Assembly (NCBI RefSeq): GCF_901000735.1
Contig: NC_081545.1
Location: forward strand, 8,392,044-8,456,043
DNA: 64,000 bases
Direction: 5' to 3'
Origin: Corylus avellana
Lineage: Eukaryota > Streptophyta > Magnoliopsida > Fagales > Betulaceae
The stretch's first letter is position 1. Every line of letters starts with the position of its first letter. The position numbers were made by a program, and so were the translations under genes. Below the pieces are notes generated by a model. It worked only from the letters and a program-made list of their open reading frames with translations. It had not been told where the DNA came from and did no database searches. Shown here piece after piece: positions 31,677-41,942 of this stretch.

Positions 31677-32444
31677 ATGCCCAGAAGAGCTCCTGCTTTT
31701 CTTCTTTAGAAAATGCGTAGCGCTGCTGAATCCAGGAGCTCTCTTGTTTTTCTGTGGAACCATTATTATCAGGTAAGGCTTTCAATCCGTGCTCAAAATC
31801 ATCTCTATTGTAGTTTTAGCTCTAGATGAGAGGATGTGGAAACCCGCACTGGGTTCTTGAACTCTGTGAGAGATCAATGCCGATCTGGAAGCTTAAGGAA
31901 TCTTGATGATGCCTTAGGCTTCTTTGATCGGATGATTCACTTGCACCCTTTGCCTTGCGTTGTGAATTTCAATCAATTGCTGAGCGCGATTGCAAGAATG
32001 AAGCATTTCTTGACTGTGATGACTCTGATTAAAAAAATGGAACTCTTAGGAATTCTTCCCGATGTTTACACTCTTGGTATTTTGATTAATTGCTTCTGCC
32101 ATATGAACCGGGTGGATTTTGGGTTCTCTGTCTTGGCAAGAACTTTGAAACTTGGTTATCAACCCCACTGTACAACTCTAACTACTCTTGTCAAGGGGCT
32201 CTGTCTTCAGGGTAAAATCAATCAAGCTGTGAGTTTAGTTGGTGAAATGAGCAAGAAAGGGTATGAACCTAATATGTTTACCTATGGAACAATAATCAAT
32301 GGTTTGTGTAAAATAGGGGAGACGAGTGTGGCTATTGAGTTGCTTAAGAAGATGGAAGAAGCAAATTTGGAATTTGATGTTGTGCAGTATAACACAATCA
32401 TTTACAGTTTATTGAAGGACAGATTGCTAACCGAAGCTTTGAAC

Positions 32445-33234
32445 CTTTTCTCTCAAATGACGAGTAAAGGCATTCAGCCAGATCTCTTCACATACAATTC
32501 CTTAACCCAGGGCTTATCCAACCTCCGCCATTGGAATGAGGTAACTGCACTATTGAAAGAGATGGTGCATAGGAAGATAATGCCAGATGTGACAACCTTC
32601 AACATATTGATCTCTGCGCTTTGCAAAGAAGGTATGCTGACAGAGGCAAACGAAGCTTTTGATGTGATGATTCAAAGAGGCCTGAAGCCTAACACAATTA
32701 CATATACTTCATTGATTGATGGTTATTGTTTGCAAACGAGAATGGACGATGCAGTCAAAACATTTAATATGATGGTTGAGAAAGGTTGTTCACCTTCTAT
32801 TATTAGCTATAGCATATTGATCAATGGGTNNNNNNNNNNNNNNNNNNNNCTTTTCTCTCAAATGACGAGTAAAGGCATTCAGCCAGATCTCTTCACATAC
32901 AATTCCTTAACCCAGGGCTTATCCAACCTCCGCCATTGGAATGAGGTAACTGCACTATTGAAAGAGATGGTGCATAGGAAGATAATGCCAGATGTGACAA
33001 CCTTCAACATATTGATCTCTGCGCTTTGCAAAGAAGGTATGCTGACAGAGGCAAACGAAGCTTTTGATGTGATGATTCAAAGAGGCCTGAAGCCTAACAC
33101 AATTACATATACTTCATTGATTGATGGTTATTGTTTGCAAACGAGAATGGACGATGCAGTCAAAACATTTAATATGATGGTTGAGAAAGGTTGTTCACCT
33201 TCTATTATTAGCTATAGCATATTGATCAATGGGT
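32445..33234 (+). repeat. 385-bp perfect direct repeat across a 20-N gap
   Basis: 32445-32829 and 32850-33234 are identical. The first copy ends at the gap and the second begins right after it: the pattern of overlapping contig ends. Confidence 0.92.
32830..32849. other. Assembly gap, 20 N
   Basis: Inside PPR gene 2, between the repeated blocks. Confidence 0.95.
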
Positions 33235-33920
33235 ATTGTAAAAATAGAAGAATTGACGAGGCAATGAGTCACTTTCATGAAATGTCTAACAAGGGAGTGA
33301 ATCCCAATGTTGTCACTTACACCACTCTTATAGGTGGGTTGTGTCGAGTGAAGAGACCTAAGGCTGCCCAAGAGCTACTGCATAAGATGCAAACTAGTGG
33401 TGAACATCCAAATCTTGTAACTTATACTGTTCTGTTAAGTGGTCTGCTTAAGAATAAATTTTCTTCTGAAGCAATGGAATTGTATCGAGAGATGGAAGAC
33501 AAAAAGTTGCGCCTTCCTATTAGGATATACAACATCTTGATCGGCGGTATGTATACTACTGGAAAACTTATGACCGCAAGAGAACTTTTTTATAGTCTTG
33601 CTAGCAAAGGTTTGAAACCTGATGCTTTGACTTACAATACAATGATCAAAGGTCTTTGCATAGGGGGGCTAATAAATGAAGCGAGTGATCTGCTCAAGGA
33701 AATGATCGAGACAGGTTGCTCACCTAACAATATCACATATAACACAATACTCCAAGAGTTACTGCGACATAACAAGATGTCAAAGGCAAAGGAACTTTTT
33801 CAAGTAATGGTTAACAATGGCTTCTCAGCTGATGCGACCACCTCAGCCATGTTAGTTAACCTTTCTTCTACAAATCCGGCGGATAAAACACTTGAAGAGT
33901 TGGTTCAAAAGCTTCTATGA

Positions 33921-35369
33921 AGGCTTTTCAGATTTTAACATAAAGAACATATTTTAACCCTTTGCTAGTCAATCCATAAGGCGTATGTATACTTGCTGGA
34001 ATTCATTATTTTACTTCTTGGAATGTTATAGTTCTTGCCATATCGTTGGACCCTTTTTTTTGTTGCTTGAATTACCTTATGTGCTTTGATTTTGTTTTCA
34101 TCTTTTCATGACACTATTTTGGAAACGTGACCAATTGAAAGTTATTGTATGAAATTGGTTTACGATCGGATATTTCTTTCCATATCATTGAAGCCTTTTA
34201 TATTTTTGTTTTGCTTCAATTAACTTCTGTACTTTGTTTTTGTGTTCATCTTTTCATAACACTTTTTTTAAAACTTGACCGATTAAAAGTTATTGCAAAC
34301 CATTGGTTTTGTTGATTTTAGAGTTTGGGATTGTTATTGGTTGTTTGGCTTTCACTGTCAAATTTATTCTTTTGGTGTTCCCTCCAATTACATTAAATTT
34401 ATGAGATACATGCTAAATGTTAATACAACATTCTCGGATCTGCAGGTTTGTGTCTGAAATAGCTTTAGTATCTCTTCGTTGTTGGTGTTGTGTCTGTGAA
34501 AAGTATATTAGATTGAGAGACAATATTGTCAATATTAATGTAGCTTTGGTAATGCTTACAAATGACACATGATGTCCAGACTCTGTATATGTAGCTACAA
34601 TATTGGTGGATGGTTGTTACTTATTGCAATCCCTTAAATTCATAACTTCTCATCGCGGACTCTTTACAAGTTTGGAATGCGATCCTCGAATAATCATTTC
34701 ATGATACAAATTAAATTTTACAGATCTAATAGTGTCTATGGCACCTAATTAACAATAACTAAGCCATAACAACCGGTACTTCATGTAAAATAAATTTACT
34801 TCTATGGCATCTTTTCAATATGAACCGGAGTTTTTGAATAGAAATAAAATAAAAAAAAAAATAAAAAAAAAAACTACATTTTTTAAAAATAAAAATTAAA
34901 AACACAAGCTGGGGAAATTTATTTATTTATATTTTTTGCTTTTTTCCTAAAAGAAAGAATTTTTTTTTTTTTTTTTAGGGGAATATATTGCAATATTTTC
35001 GTCTTTTTATTAGTATTGGGGGACATTGTCACTTTTTTAGTAGTTTAGGGGGGATATTATTTCCATTAAAAATTTTTGAGAGACATTGCCAATTAAGTAA
35101 TAGTTTGATGAGGTATGTCAACTTTTTTTTTTTTTTTTTTTTTTAAAAAAAAAGAGTTTCCAAATGTTAAACTCCCAATTACAATAGGAAAAGTTTATGC
35201 ACATAAACTTATGTAACTTGAAAGAGTAATGCTATAGGATGCACTTGTGTGTTGAACAGTATTTTTTTAAAGAAAAAATTTGAGAAATATGAGGGTCAAA
35301 AATGAAAATCCCAACTTCTAGAGGGACTTGTCATGCTCAGTGGGCCCCAATTGGTCTGCTAGGCTGCTA
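33921..35369. other. 3' flank of PPR gene 2
   Basis: 33921-34816 parallels the 3' flank of gene 1. 34816-35369 is T/A-rich and related to 38770-39370, ending at a gap in sequence (CTTCTAGAGGGACTTGTC) nearly identical to the reverse complement of 57215-57290. No gene. Confidence 0.6.
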
Positions 35370-35469
35370 NNNNNNNNNNNNNNNNNNNNNNNNNNNNNNN
35401 NNNNNNNNNNNNNNNNNNNNNNNNNNNNNNNNNNNNNNNNNNNNNNNNNNNNNNNNNNNNNNNNNNNNN
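35370..35469. other. Assembly gap, 100 N
   Basis: Placeholder gap. The contig starting at 35470 overlaps the reverse complement of the contig starting at 52418. Confidence 0.95.
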
Positions 35470-36077
35470 AGAAGAAACTTCATTTTAAACTCCTGAACTA
35501 GCACGCATTTCAAAAAGACCCCACAATTTAAAAAACTCTCAATTTCACATTCTCAACTTTCAATTTGATGCAATATACCCCCTCGGTCAAATTTACAAAA
35601 TTAAAAGTAATAAAATAACCTTTAATCTCCTAACTTTTTTTTATAAAATTGTAAAATTACCCTTAATTTTTCAAATGAAAAAAAAAACAAAACAAAAGGT
35701 AATTTAGTCTTTTTAGTAATTTTTGTTAGGGGTTAACGGTTGAATTTGACAGAGGGGAGTCAATTGAATCAAATTGAAAGTTCAGGGGTTAAATTTAGAG
35801 TTTTTGAGATTTAGGGAATTCTTCTCAAAATGCGTTTGAATGCTTGTCAAGACGCATCACGCATAGTAATTCAAGAGTGTAAAGTGAAGTTTCACCTTTT
35901 TATTATGAGTGATACATGTCATAATTTAATTGGTGTTTATTTGTTTGGAATTTGGTGGTTTCTGTGAAAAAAAATAATAATAATAGATCGATAGAAACAT
36001 TTTTTGGAATTTTTATAAGAACATATTTGTTATTTTTTTCATATAAGAACATTTTTATATTATGCGACGATAACTTG
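35470..36077 (+). promoter_or_regulatory. Upstream region of PPR C
   Basis: 35480-35900 is a MITE-like element (GAAACTTCATTTTAAACTCC at one end, GTGTAAAGTGAAGTTTC at the other). Next come the conserved 42-bp upstream box (35902-35943) and a TAAGAACAT-rich leader. A three-codon frame (ATG CGA CGA TAA, 36062-36073) closes four bases before the main ATG. The leader differs from that of genes 1 and 2. Confidence 0.5.
35902..35943 (+). promoter_or_regulatory. Conserved 42-bp upstream box (PPR C)
   Basis: Starts ATTATGAGTGATACATGTC and ends GGTGTTTATTTG. It lies about 135 bp ahead of the ATG and recurs ahead of D, C' and E and in spacer contigs. Confidence 0.55.
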
Positions 36078-37913
36078 ATGCCCAGAACAGCTCCTGCTTT
36101 TCTTCTTCAGAAAATGCGTAGCGCTGCTGAATCCAGGAGCTCTCTTGTTTTTCTGTGCAACCATTATTATCAGGTAAGGCTTTCAATCCGTGCTCAAAAT
36201 CATCTCTATTGTTGTTTTAGCTCTAGAGAGGATGTGGAAACCCGCGCTAGGTTCTTGAACTCTGTGAGAGATCAATGCAGATCTGGAAGCTTAAGGAATC
36301 TTGATGATGCCTTAGGCTTCTTTGATCGAATGATTCACTTGCACCCTTTGCCTTGCGTTGTGGATTTCAATCAATTGCTGAGCGCGATTGCAAGAATGAA
36401 GCATTTCTCGAGTGTGATTACTCTGATTAAAAAAATGGAACTGTTAGGAATTCTTCCCGATGTTTACACTCTTAATATCTTGATTAATTGCTTCTGCCAT
36501 ATGAACCGGGTGGATTTTGGGTTCTCCGTCTTGGCAAGAATTTTTAAACTTGGTTATCAACCCAACTCTGCAAGTCTAAATACTCTTGTCAAAGGGCTGT
36601 GTCTTCAGGGTAAAATCAATCAAGCTGTGAGTTTGGTAGGTGAAATGAGTAGGAGAGGGTATGGACCTGATATGTTTACCTATGGAACAATAATCAATGG
36701 TTTGTGTAAAATAGGGGAGACCAGTGTGGCTATTGAGTTGCTTAAGAAGATGGAAGAAGCGAATTTGGAATTTGATGTTGTGCACTATACCACAATCATT
36801 GACCGTTTATTCAAGGACAGATTGCTAACCGAAGCTTTGAACCTTTTCTCTCAAATGACAAGTAAAGGCATTCAGCCAGATCTCTTCACATACAATTCCT
36901 TAATCCAGGGCTTATGCAACCTCCGCCATTGGAATGAGGTAACTACACTATTGAAAGAGATGGTGCATAGGAAGACAATGCCAGATGTGACAACCTTCAC
37001 CATATTGATCTCCGCGCTTTGCAAAGAAGGTATGCTGACAGAGGCAAAAGAAACTTTTGATGTAATGATTCAGAGAGGCCTGGAGCCTAACACAATTACA
37101 TATACTTCATTGATTGATGGTTATTGTTTGCAAAGGAGAATGGATGATGCAGTCAAAGCATTTAATATGATGGTTGAGAAAGGTTGTTCACCTTCTGTTA
37201 TTAGCTATAACATATTGATCAATGGGTATTGTAAAAATAGAAGAATTGACGAGGCAATGAGTCTCTTTCACGAAATGTCTAACAAGGGAGTGAATCCCAA
37301 TGTTGTCACTTACACCACTCTTATAGGTGGGTTGTGTCGAGTGAAGAGACCTAAGGCTGCCCAAGAGCTACTGCGTAAGATGCAAACTATTGGTGAATAT
37401 CCAGATCTCCTAACTTACTCTGTTCTATTACATGGTCTGCTTAAGAACAAATTTTTTTCTGAAGCAATGGAATTGTATCGGGAGATGGAAGACAAAAAGT
37501 TGTGCATTACTATTAGGATATACAACATCTTGATTGATGGTATGTGTACTACTGGAAAACTTATGACTGCAAAAGAACTTTTTTATAGTCTTGCTACCAA
37601 AGGTTTCAAACCTGATACTTGCACTTACAATACAATTATCAAAGGGCTTTGCATAGAGGGTCTACTAAATGAAGCGAGTGCCCTACTCAAGGAAATGATC
37701 GAGACAGGTTGCTCACCGAACAACTTCACATACAACACAATCATCCGAGGGCTACTGAAACATAATGAGACTTCAAAGGCTATGGAACTTCTTCAGGTAA
37801 TGATTAGCAATGGCTTCTCAGCACATACGACCACTGCAGCCATGTTAGTTAACCTTTCTTCTGCAAATCCAACGGATAAAACACTTAAAGAGATGCTTCA
37901 AAAGCTTCCATGA
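36078..37913 (+). CDS. RFL-type PPR protein C (P class, 611 aa)
   Basis: Intact intronless Restorer-of-fertility-like gene. The frame is open for 42 codons further upstream but without an ATG, so the start is the ATG of MPRTAPAF. Residues 1-55 are Arg/Ser-rich and fit a mitochondrial presequence. Residues 75-93 look like the second half of a PPR motif. Fourteen unbroken 35-residue motifs run from 94 to 583, then a half motif and the tail DKTLKEMLQKLP. Residue pairs at positions 5/35, motifs 1-14, are ND, NN, ND, GD, TD, ND, TN, TS, NN, TD, ST, ND, NN, NH. In the PPR code ND favours U, NN C or U, TD G and TN A. The expected role is binding of a mitochondrial transcript, with effects on its cleavage or translation. 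The copy at 52904 is identical. Confidence 0.92.
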   Translation: MPRTAPAFLLQKMRSAAESRSSLVFLCNHYYQVRLSIRAQNHLYCCFSSREDVETRARFLNSVRDQCRSGSLRNLDDALGFFDRMIHLHPLPCVVDFNQLLSAIARMKHFSSVITLIKKMELLGILPDVYTLNILINCFCHMNRVDFGFSVLARIFKLGYQPNSASLNTLVKGLCLQGKINQAVSLVGEMSRRGYGPDMFTYGTIINGLCKIGETSVAIELLKKMEEANLEFDVVHYTTIIDRLFKDRLLTEALNLFSQMTSKGIQPDLFTYNSLIQGLCNLRHWNEVTTLLKEMVHRKTMPDVTTFTILISALCKEGMLTEAKETFDVMIQRGLEPNTITYTSLIDGYCLQRRMDDAVKAFNMMVEKGCSPSVISYNILINGYCKNRRIDEAMSLFHEMSNKGVNPNVVTYTTLIGGLCRVKRPKAAQELLRKMQTIGEYPDLLTYSVLLHGLLKNKFFSEAMELYREMEDKKLCITIRIYNILIDGMCTTGKLMTAKELFYSLATKGFKPDTCTYNTIIKGLCIEGLLNEASALLKEMIETGCSPNNFTYNTIIRGLLKHNETSKAMELLQVMISNGFSAHTTTAAMLVNLSSANPTDKTLKEMLQKLP

Positions 37914-39722
37914 AGGCTCTTCGTATTTTAACATAAAGAACATATTCAACCCTTCACTAGTCAATCCATAATACTTGCTGGAATTCATTATTTTACTTTT
38001 TGCAATGTGATATTTCTTTCCATATCATTGAACCCTTTTTTGGTTTTGCTTGAATTACCTTATGTACTTTGATTTTGTTTTCATCTTTTCATGACACTAT
38101 TTTGGAAACGTGACCAATTAAAAGTTATTGTATGAAATTGGTTTACGATTTGATATTTCTTTCCATATCATTGAACCCCTTTTTTGTTTTTTGTTTTGCT
38201 TCAATTAACTTATGTACTTTGTTTTTGTGTTCATCTTTTCATAACACTTTTTTTTAAAACTTGACCGATTAAAAGTTATTGCAAACTGTTGGTTTTGTTG
38301 ATTGTAGAGTTTGGAATTGTTAATGGTTGTTTGCGTTTCACTGTCAAATTAATTCTTTTAGGTGTTCCCTCCAATTACATTAAATTTATGAGATACATGC
38401 TAAATGTTAATATAACATTCTCGGATTTGCAGGTTTGTGTCTGAAATAGCTTTAGTATCTCTTCGTTGTTGGTGTTGTGTCTGTGAAAAGTATATTAGAT
38501 TGAGAGACAATATTGTCAATATTAATGTAGCTTTGGTAATGCTTACAAATGACACATGATGTCGAGATTCTGTATATGTAGCTACAATATTGGTGGATGG
38601 TTGTTACTTATTGCAATCCCTTAAATTCATAACTTTGCATCGCGGACTCTTTACAAGTTTGGAATGCGATCCTCGAAGAATTATTTCATAATACAAATTA
38701 AATTTTACAGATCTAATGATGTCTATGGCACCTAATTAACAATAATTAAGCCATAAATTTACTTCTATGGCACCTTTTCCATATGAACCGGAGTGTTGGT
38801 ACTCCTAATAAAAAAAAAAAATTAAAAAAAAAACTAAATTGTTTAAAAATTAAAATTAAAAACCCAAGCTAGAAAATTTTATTTATTTATATTTTTTGCT
38901 TTTTTCCTAAAAGAAAGAAAAAAATTTGTTTGTTTGTCTTCTTTTGAGTATATTAGAGTATTTTGTCTTTTTGCTAGTATTGGGGGACATTGTCACTTTT
39001 TTAGTAGTTTAGGGGGAATATTATTCCAATTAAAAGTTTTGGAGAAATATTGTCAATTAAGTGATAATTTGATGAGATATATCGACTTTTTCCCAAAAAA
39101 AAAAAAAAAAAAAGGTTTCCAAATGGTAAACTCCCAATTATAGTAGGAAAAGTTTATGCACATAAACTGATGTAACTTGAAAGTGTAATGCTATAGGACA
39201 CACTAGTGTGTTGAACAGTGACCACACCGAGTGACATGGTACGTCCACATCATTTTTTTTTTTTTTAAAAGAAAAAATTTGAGAAATATGAGGGTCAAAA
39301 ATGAAAATCCCAACTTGTAGATGGTCTTGTCATGCTCAGTGTTCTTTGGCCCCCAAGTTGGCCATCCAATTGGTCTGTTAGGCTGGTAGTTTTAGTTTCA
39401 ATTTATGTATTTTTGTACCAGGTTGTTATGTTAAGATTGTTTATTAATTTCAAGTGATGAGAAAAAGCTCATGGAGTCTTTTTGTACCACTAAAATCTGC
39501 TTAAGAATTTGTTGTATTCCTCATGCCTTTGACTTCTTTTAACTTCTCTTCTTCTAATAATAGCATTTGATATGCACTCACATTTTATCATTTCCAAAAT
39601 ACTCTTTTTTTTTTTTTTTTAATAATAATAATAATTGACAAGTAAGACGAGATAAAAGTAAAATAAAAGTACATATAACATTATTTTTTAGAAAAATATG
39701 TAAAATTAGTCTATGTGATTAC
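37914..39722. other. 3' flank of PPR C and spacer
   Basis: 37914-38760 is the type-1 3' flank shared with genes 1 and 2. It carries a small deletion (CCATAATACTTGC where the others have CCATAAGGCGTATGTATACTTGC), shared only with C'. 38770-39470 matches the distal flanks of D and E. No gene. Confidence 0.65.
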
Positions 39723-40025
39723 TAACAGAAAACAGGGTATGCAAATGGAGAAAATGAGAGAAATTTGAGAGAGACTTGCAGAAACTTTCAGTTCATTTGC
39801 ATTAATGAAAAATAATACAAGTGTTCATTACATATACTATGATCATTTACAAAGAAAGGTAAATTAACCAACTAACAACTTTAGTTAACAAACTATCTAA
39901 CTAATCAACTGAATAACAGTTCTAACTATCTTAACAGAATTGCTCCAGCTCATTCATACACATGTTAATCATTGTTCTACTCCAGCTGAATGTGTTTAAT
40001 AAATCTGCTAACTTGTAATAATTAC
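39718..40025. mobile_element. Unclassified 298-bp insertion with 5-bp repeat
   Basis: 39723-40020 interrupts sequence that is continuous in the reverse complement of 55920-55975. ATTAC stands on both sides (39718-39722 and 40021-40025). A 5-bp duplication suggests an LTR-type integrase, but the ends are not TG..CA, so it could be a partial or other element. Confidence 0.45.
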
Positions 40026-40066
40026 GCCGATTTGTAATAAACTTCGTGTGGTATACAAATCAGATT

Positions 40067-40204
40067 NNNNNNNNNNNNNNNNNNNNNNNNNNNNNNNNNN
40101 NNNNNNNNNNNNNNNNNNNNNNNNNNNNNNNNNNNNNNNNNNNNNNNNNNNNNNNNNNNNNNNNNNNNNNNNNNNNNNNNNNNNNNNNNNNNNNNNNNNN
40201 NNNN
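40067..40204. other. Assembly gap, 138 N
   Basis: The only gap with a non-round size. The paralogous stretch in the 55750-55910 region is about 155 bp, so the estimate is plausible. Confidence 0.9.
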
Positions 40205-40431
40205 AAGCTTCCCACCACTAGAAACCCAATCCGAAGCCATGGCTTTGTAGGGCCACATAAATTTATAACATTATTAGCTTTTGCAGATCGATAACCTAAA
40301 CTAGTCACATGGCATCTTAACACAATCTCAAACATGCTATTAGTCAAATAATTGGCTCAATCACCTATGCTTTATTTTTATTTACTATATATATTTTACA
40401 TATTTATAATTTTTTTTTTTTTTTTTTTTTA

Positions 40432-40473
40432 ATTATGAGTGATACATGTTATAATTTAATTGGTGTTTATTTG
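40432..40473 (+). promoter_or_regulatory. Conserved 42-bp upstream box, distal copy
   Basis: Differs from the proximal form at few bases (ACATGTTATAA); same arrangement as at 46709. Confidence 0.45.
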
Positions 40474-40614
40474 GCATTTGGCAATTTCTATCCAAAAAAA
40501 GAAAAAGAAAAAAGAAAGAAGATTGAATTGAGTATAAGAACTTATTTGTTATTTTTGTCATTTTTATTTTTACTATATATATTTTACATATTTATAATTT
40601 TTTTTTTTTTTTTT

Positions 40615-41020
40615 TGGAAAACTTCACTTAAAACCCCTGAATTACTATGCATTTCGAAAAGACCCTCTCAAATTTAAAAAACTCTCAATTTCACATTCTG
40701 AACTTTTAATTTGATGCAATGTACCCCTCTATTAAATTTAAGACGTTAAAAGTGATAAAATGAGCTTTATACCCTTGACTTTTTTATAAAATTTCAAAAT
40801 TACCCTTAATTTTTCAAATGAAAATAATAATTAAAAAAAAACAAAAATTGAAAGGTAATTTAGTCTTTTTAGTGATTTTCGTTAGGGGTTAACGGTTGAA
40901 TTTGACGAAGGGGAGTCAATTGAATCAAATTGAAAGTTCAGGGGTTAAATTGAGAGTTTTTGAAATTCAGGGGAGTCTTCTCAAAATGCATGGTAATTTA
41001 GGGGTATAAAATAAAGTTTC
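40615..41020. mobile_element. MITE-like element of the AACTTCACTT type
   Basis: Ends are GGAAAACTTCACTTAAAACC and, at the right, TAAAATAAAGTTTCCC; the centre is AT-rich and non-coding. Related copies lie at the same relative place before C, D and C'. Confidence 0.5.
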
Positions 41021-41037
41021 CCTTTTTTTTTTTTATT

Positions 41038-41518
41038 AGAGAAAACTTCACTTTAGATCTATGAATTATTGCGCGTTTTGACAAGCCCTCTAAACTTTAA
41101 AACCTCTCAATTTCACCTCTCGAACTTTCAATTTGATGCAATTTACCCTAATTTGTCAACTTTTTTCCATTAAAACTCATAAAAAGACAAAATTACCCTT
41201 CAATTTTCTTTGTAATAAAAAAATGAGAAATTTTTTTTTAAAAAAAATGGTCACAAGGTTGTCCAACCGTGGGTCACCTTGTGATTTTTTTTTTATAATA
41301 TTTTTTATTTTATTTTTTAATTTGAAATTTTGGGTAAATTTAAAATTTTATAAAAAAACTCAGGGGTATAAACGTCATTGTATCACTTTTAAAATCTGAT
41401 GGAGAGGTTCAAATTGACTGCAATTGAAAGTTTACATGTTCAAATTTATTGGTTTTGAAGTTTGAGGGCTTGTCAAAACGCACGGTAATTTAGGAGTGTA
41501 AAGTGAAGTTTTTCCTTT
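41038..41518. mobile_element. MITE-like element of the AACTTCACTT type
   Basis: Ends GAGAAAACTTCACTTTAGA and GTAAAGTGAAGTTTTTCC; it follows directly after the previous element. Confidence 0.5.
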
Positions 41519-41520
41519 TT

Positions 41521-41562
41521 ATTATGAGTGATACGTGTCATAATTTAATTGGTGTTTATTTG
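41521..41562 (+). promoter_or_regulatory. Conserved 42-bp upstream box, proximal copy, no gene after it
   Basis: Same box as at 35902 with one change (ATACGTG). Unrelated repeat sequence follows 30 bp further on. Confidence 0.45.
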
Positions 41563-41842
41563 TTTGGAATTTGGTGGTTTCTGTTAAAAAAGAAAAAAAA
41601 AAGAGGGGGAAACTTCTGAAAAACCCCCCTGAAGTTCCAGCCGATTTGAAAAACCCCCCCTGAATTTCCAAAGCTCTCACTTAGACCCCCTGAACTTTGG
41701 TTTTCTCTCACTTTGGACCTCTTTAACATTAAACTACGTCGTTTTGGATGTTTTATACCCATTTTACCCTTCCCCAAAACTATGTCGTTTTGTGTCCTAA
41801 AATCACAACACATATCCAGCCTAAAACGATGTCGTTTTAAGC

Positions 41843-41942
41843 NNNNNNNNNNNNNNNNNNNNNNNNNNNNNNNNNNNNNNNNNNNNNNNNNNNNNNNNNN
41901 NNNNNNNNNNNNNNNNNNNNNNNNNNNNNNNNNNNNNNNNNN
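41843..41942. other. Assembly gap, 100 N
   Basis: Two PPR upstream regions point into this gap, one from each side. Confidence 0.95.

Larger units (their letters stand above)
31677..33920 (+). pseudogene. RFL-type PPR gene 2, presequence broken by two stops; internal assembly repeat
   Basis: Paralogue of gene 1. The ATG matching the gene 1 start (31677) is followed by an in-frame TAG at 31707 (CAG in the others) and by a three-base TGA insertion at 31827. The frame after the second stop is open to TGA at 33918, but its first ATG is at 31932, which would give a protein without presequence and without the first 85 or so residues. The PPR tract itself has no stop. A 20-N gap (32830-32849) lies between two identical 385-bp blocks; 385 plus 20 is divisible by three, so the frame appears continuous with about three surplus motifs. 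Without this artefact there would be about 559 codons after the second stop. It keeps the tail DKTLEELVQKLL. Confidence 0.8.
25940..35369 (+). repeat. Segmental duplication, unit 2
   Basis: Collinear with 100-9650: SINE, 99-aa gene, spacer, PPR gene and 3' flank. It lacks the fold-back and hAT-type insertions of unit 1 and carries its own LINE-like insertion. It continues past the point (34816) where unit 1 meets a gap. Confidence 0.85.
35470..38399 (+). repeat. 2,930-bp perfect inverted repeat, first arm
   Basis: It matches 52418-55347 on the other strand with equal length and no difference found in the stretches compared. Each arm has one boundary exactly at an N run. This fits two overlapping contig ends placed in opposite orientation. 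Confidence 0.88.
40205..41842 (+). other. PPR upstream region with no PPR gene attached
   Basis: It parallels the upstream region of D (46487-47400). It has upstream boxes at 40432-40473 and 41521-41562, and two TTCACTT-type elements at about 40615-41020 and 41038-41518. Where D runs on into its leader, this contig has other sequence from about 41590 (CCCCCCTGAAGTTCC, then repeated ACGTCGTTTT motifs) and ends at a gap. The expected PPR gene is missing or lies in the gap. Confidence 0.6.

Noticed and set aside
31836..31931. Start of PPR gene 2 at GTG 31836
   Set aside because: Not an ATG. The first in-frame ATG after the second stop is at 31932.
35952..36077. In-frame extension ahead of PPR C (also 47360-47497 and 58524-58670)
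   Set aside because: No in-frame ATG is present; the extension could only start at TTG, which is not used in plant nuclear genes. The ATG of MPR is taken as start.
36171..36225. Splice-like CAG/GTAAGG within the presequence of the PPR genes, with TTTTAG about 45 bp on
   Set aside because: The interval is far too short for a plant intron and the frame is open through it in the intact copies.
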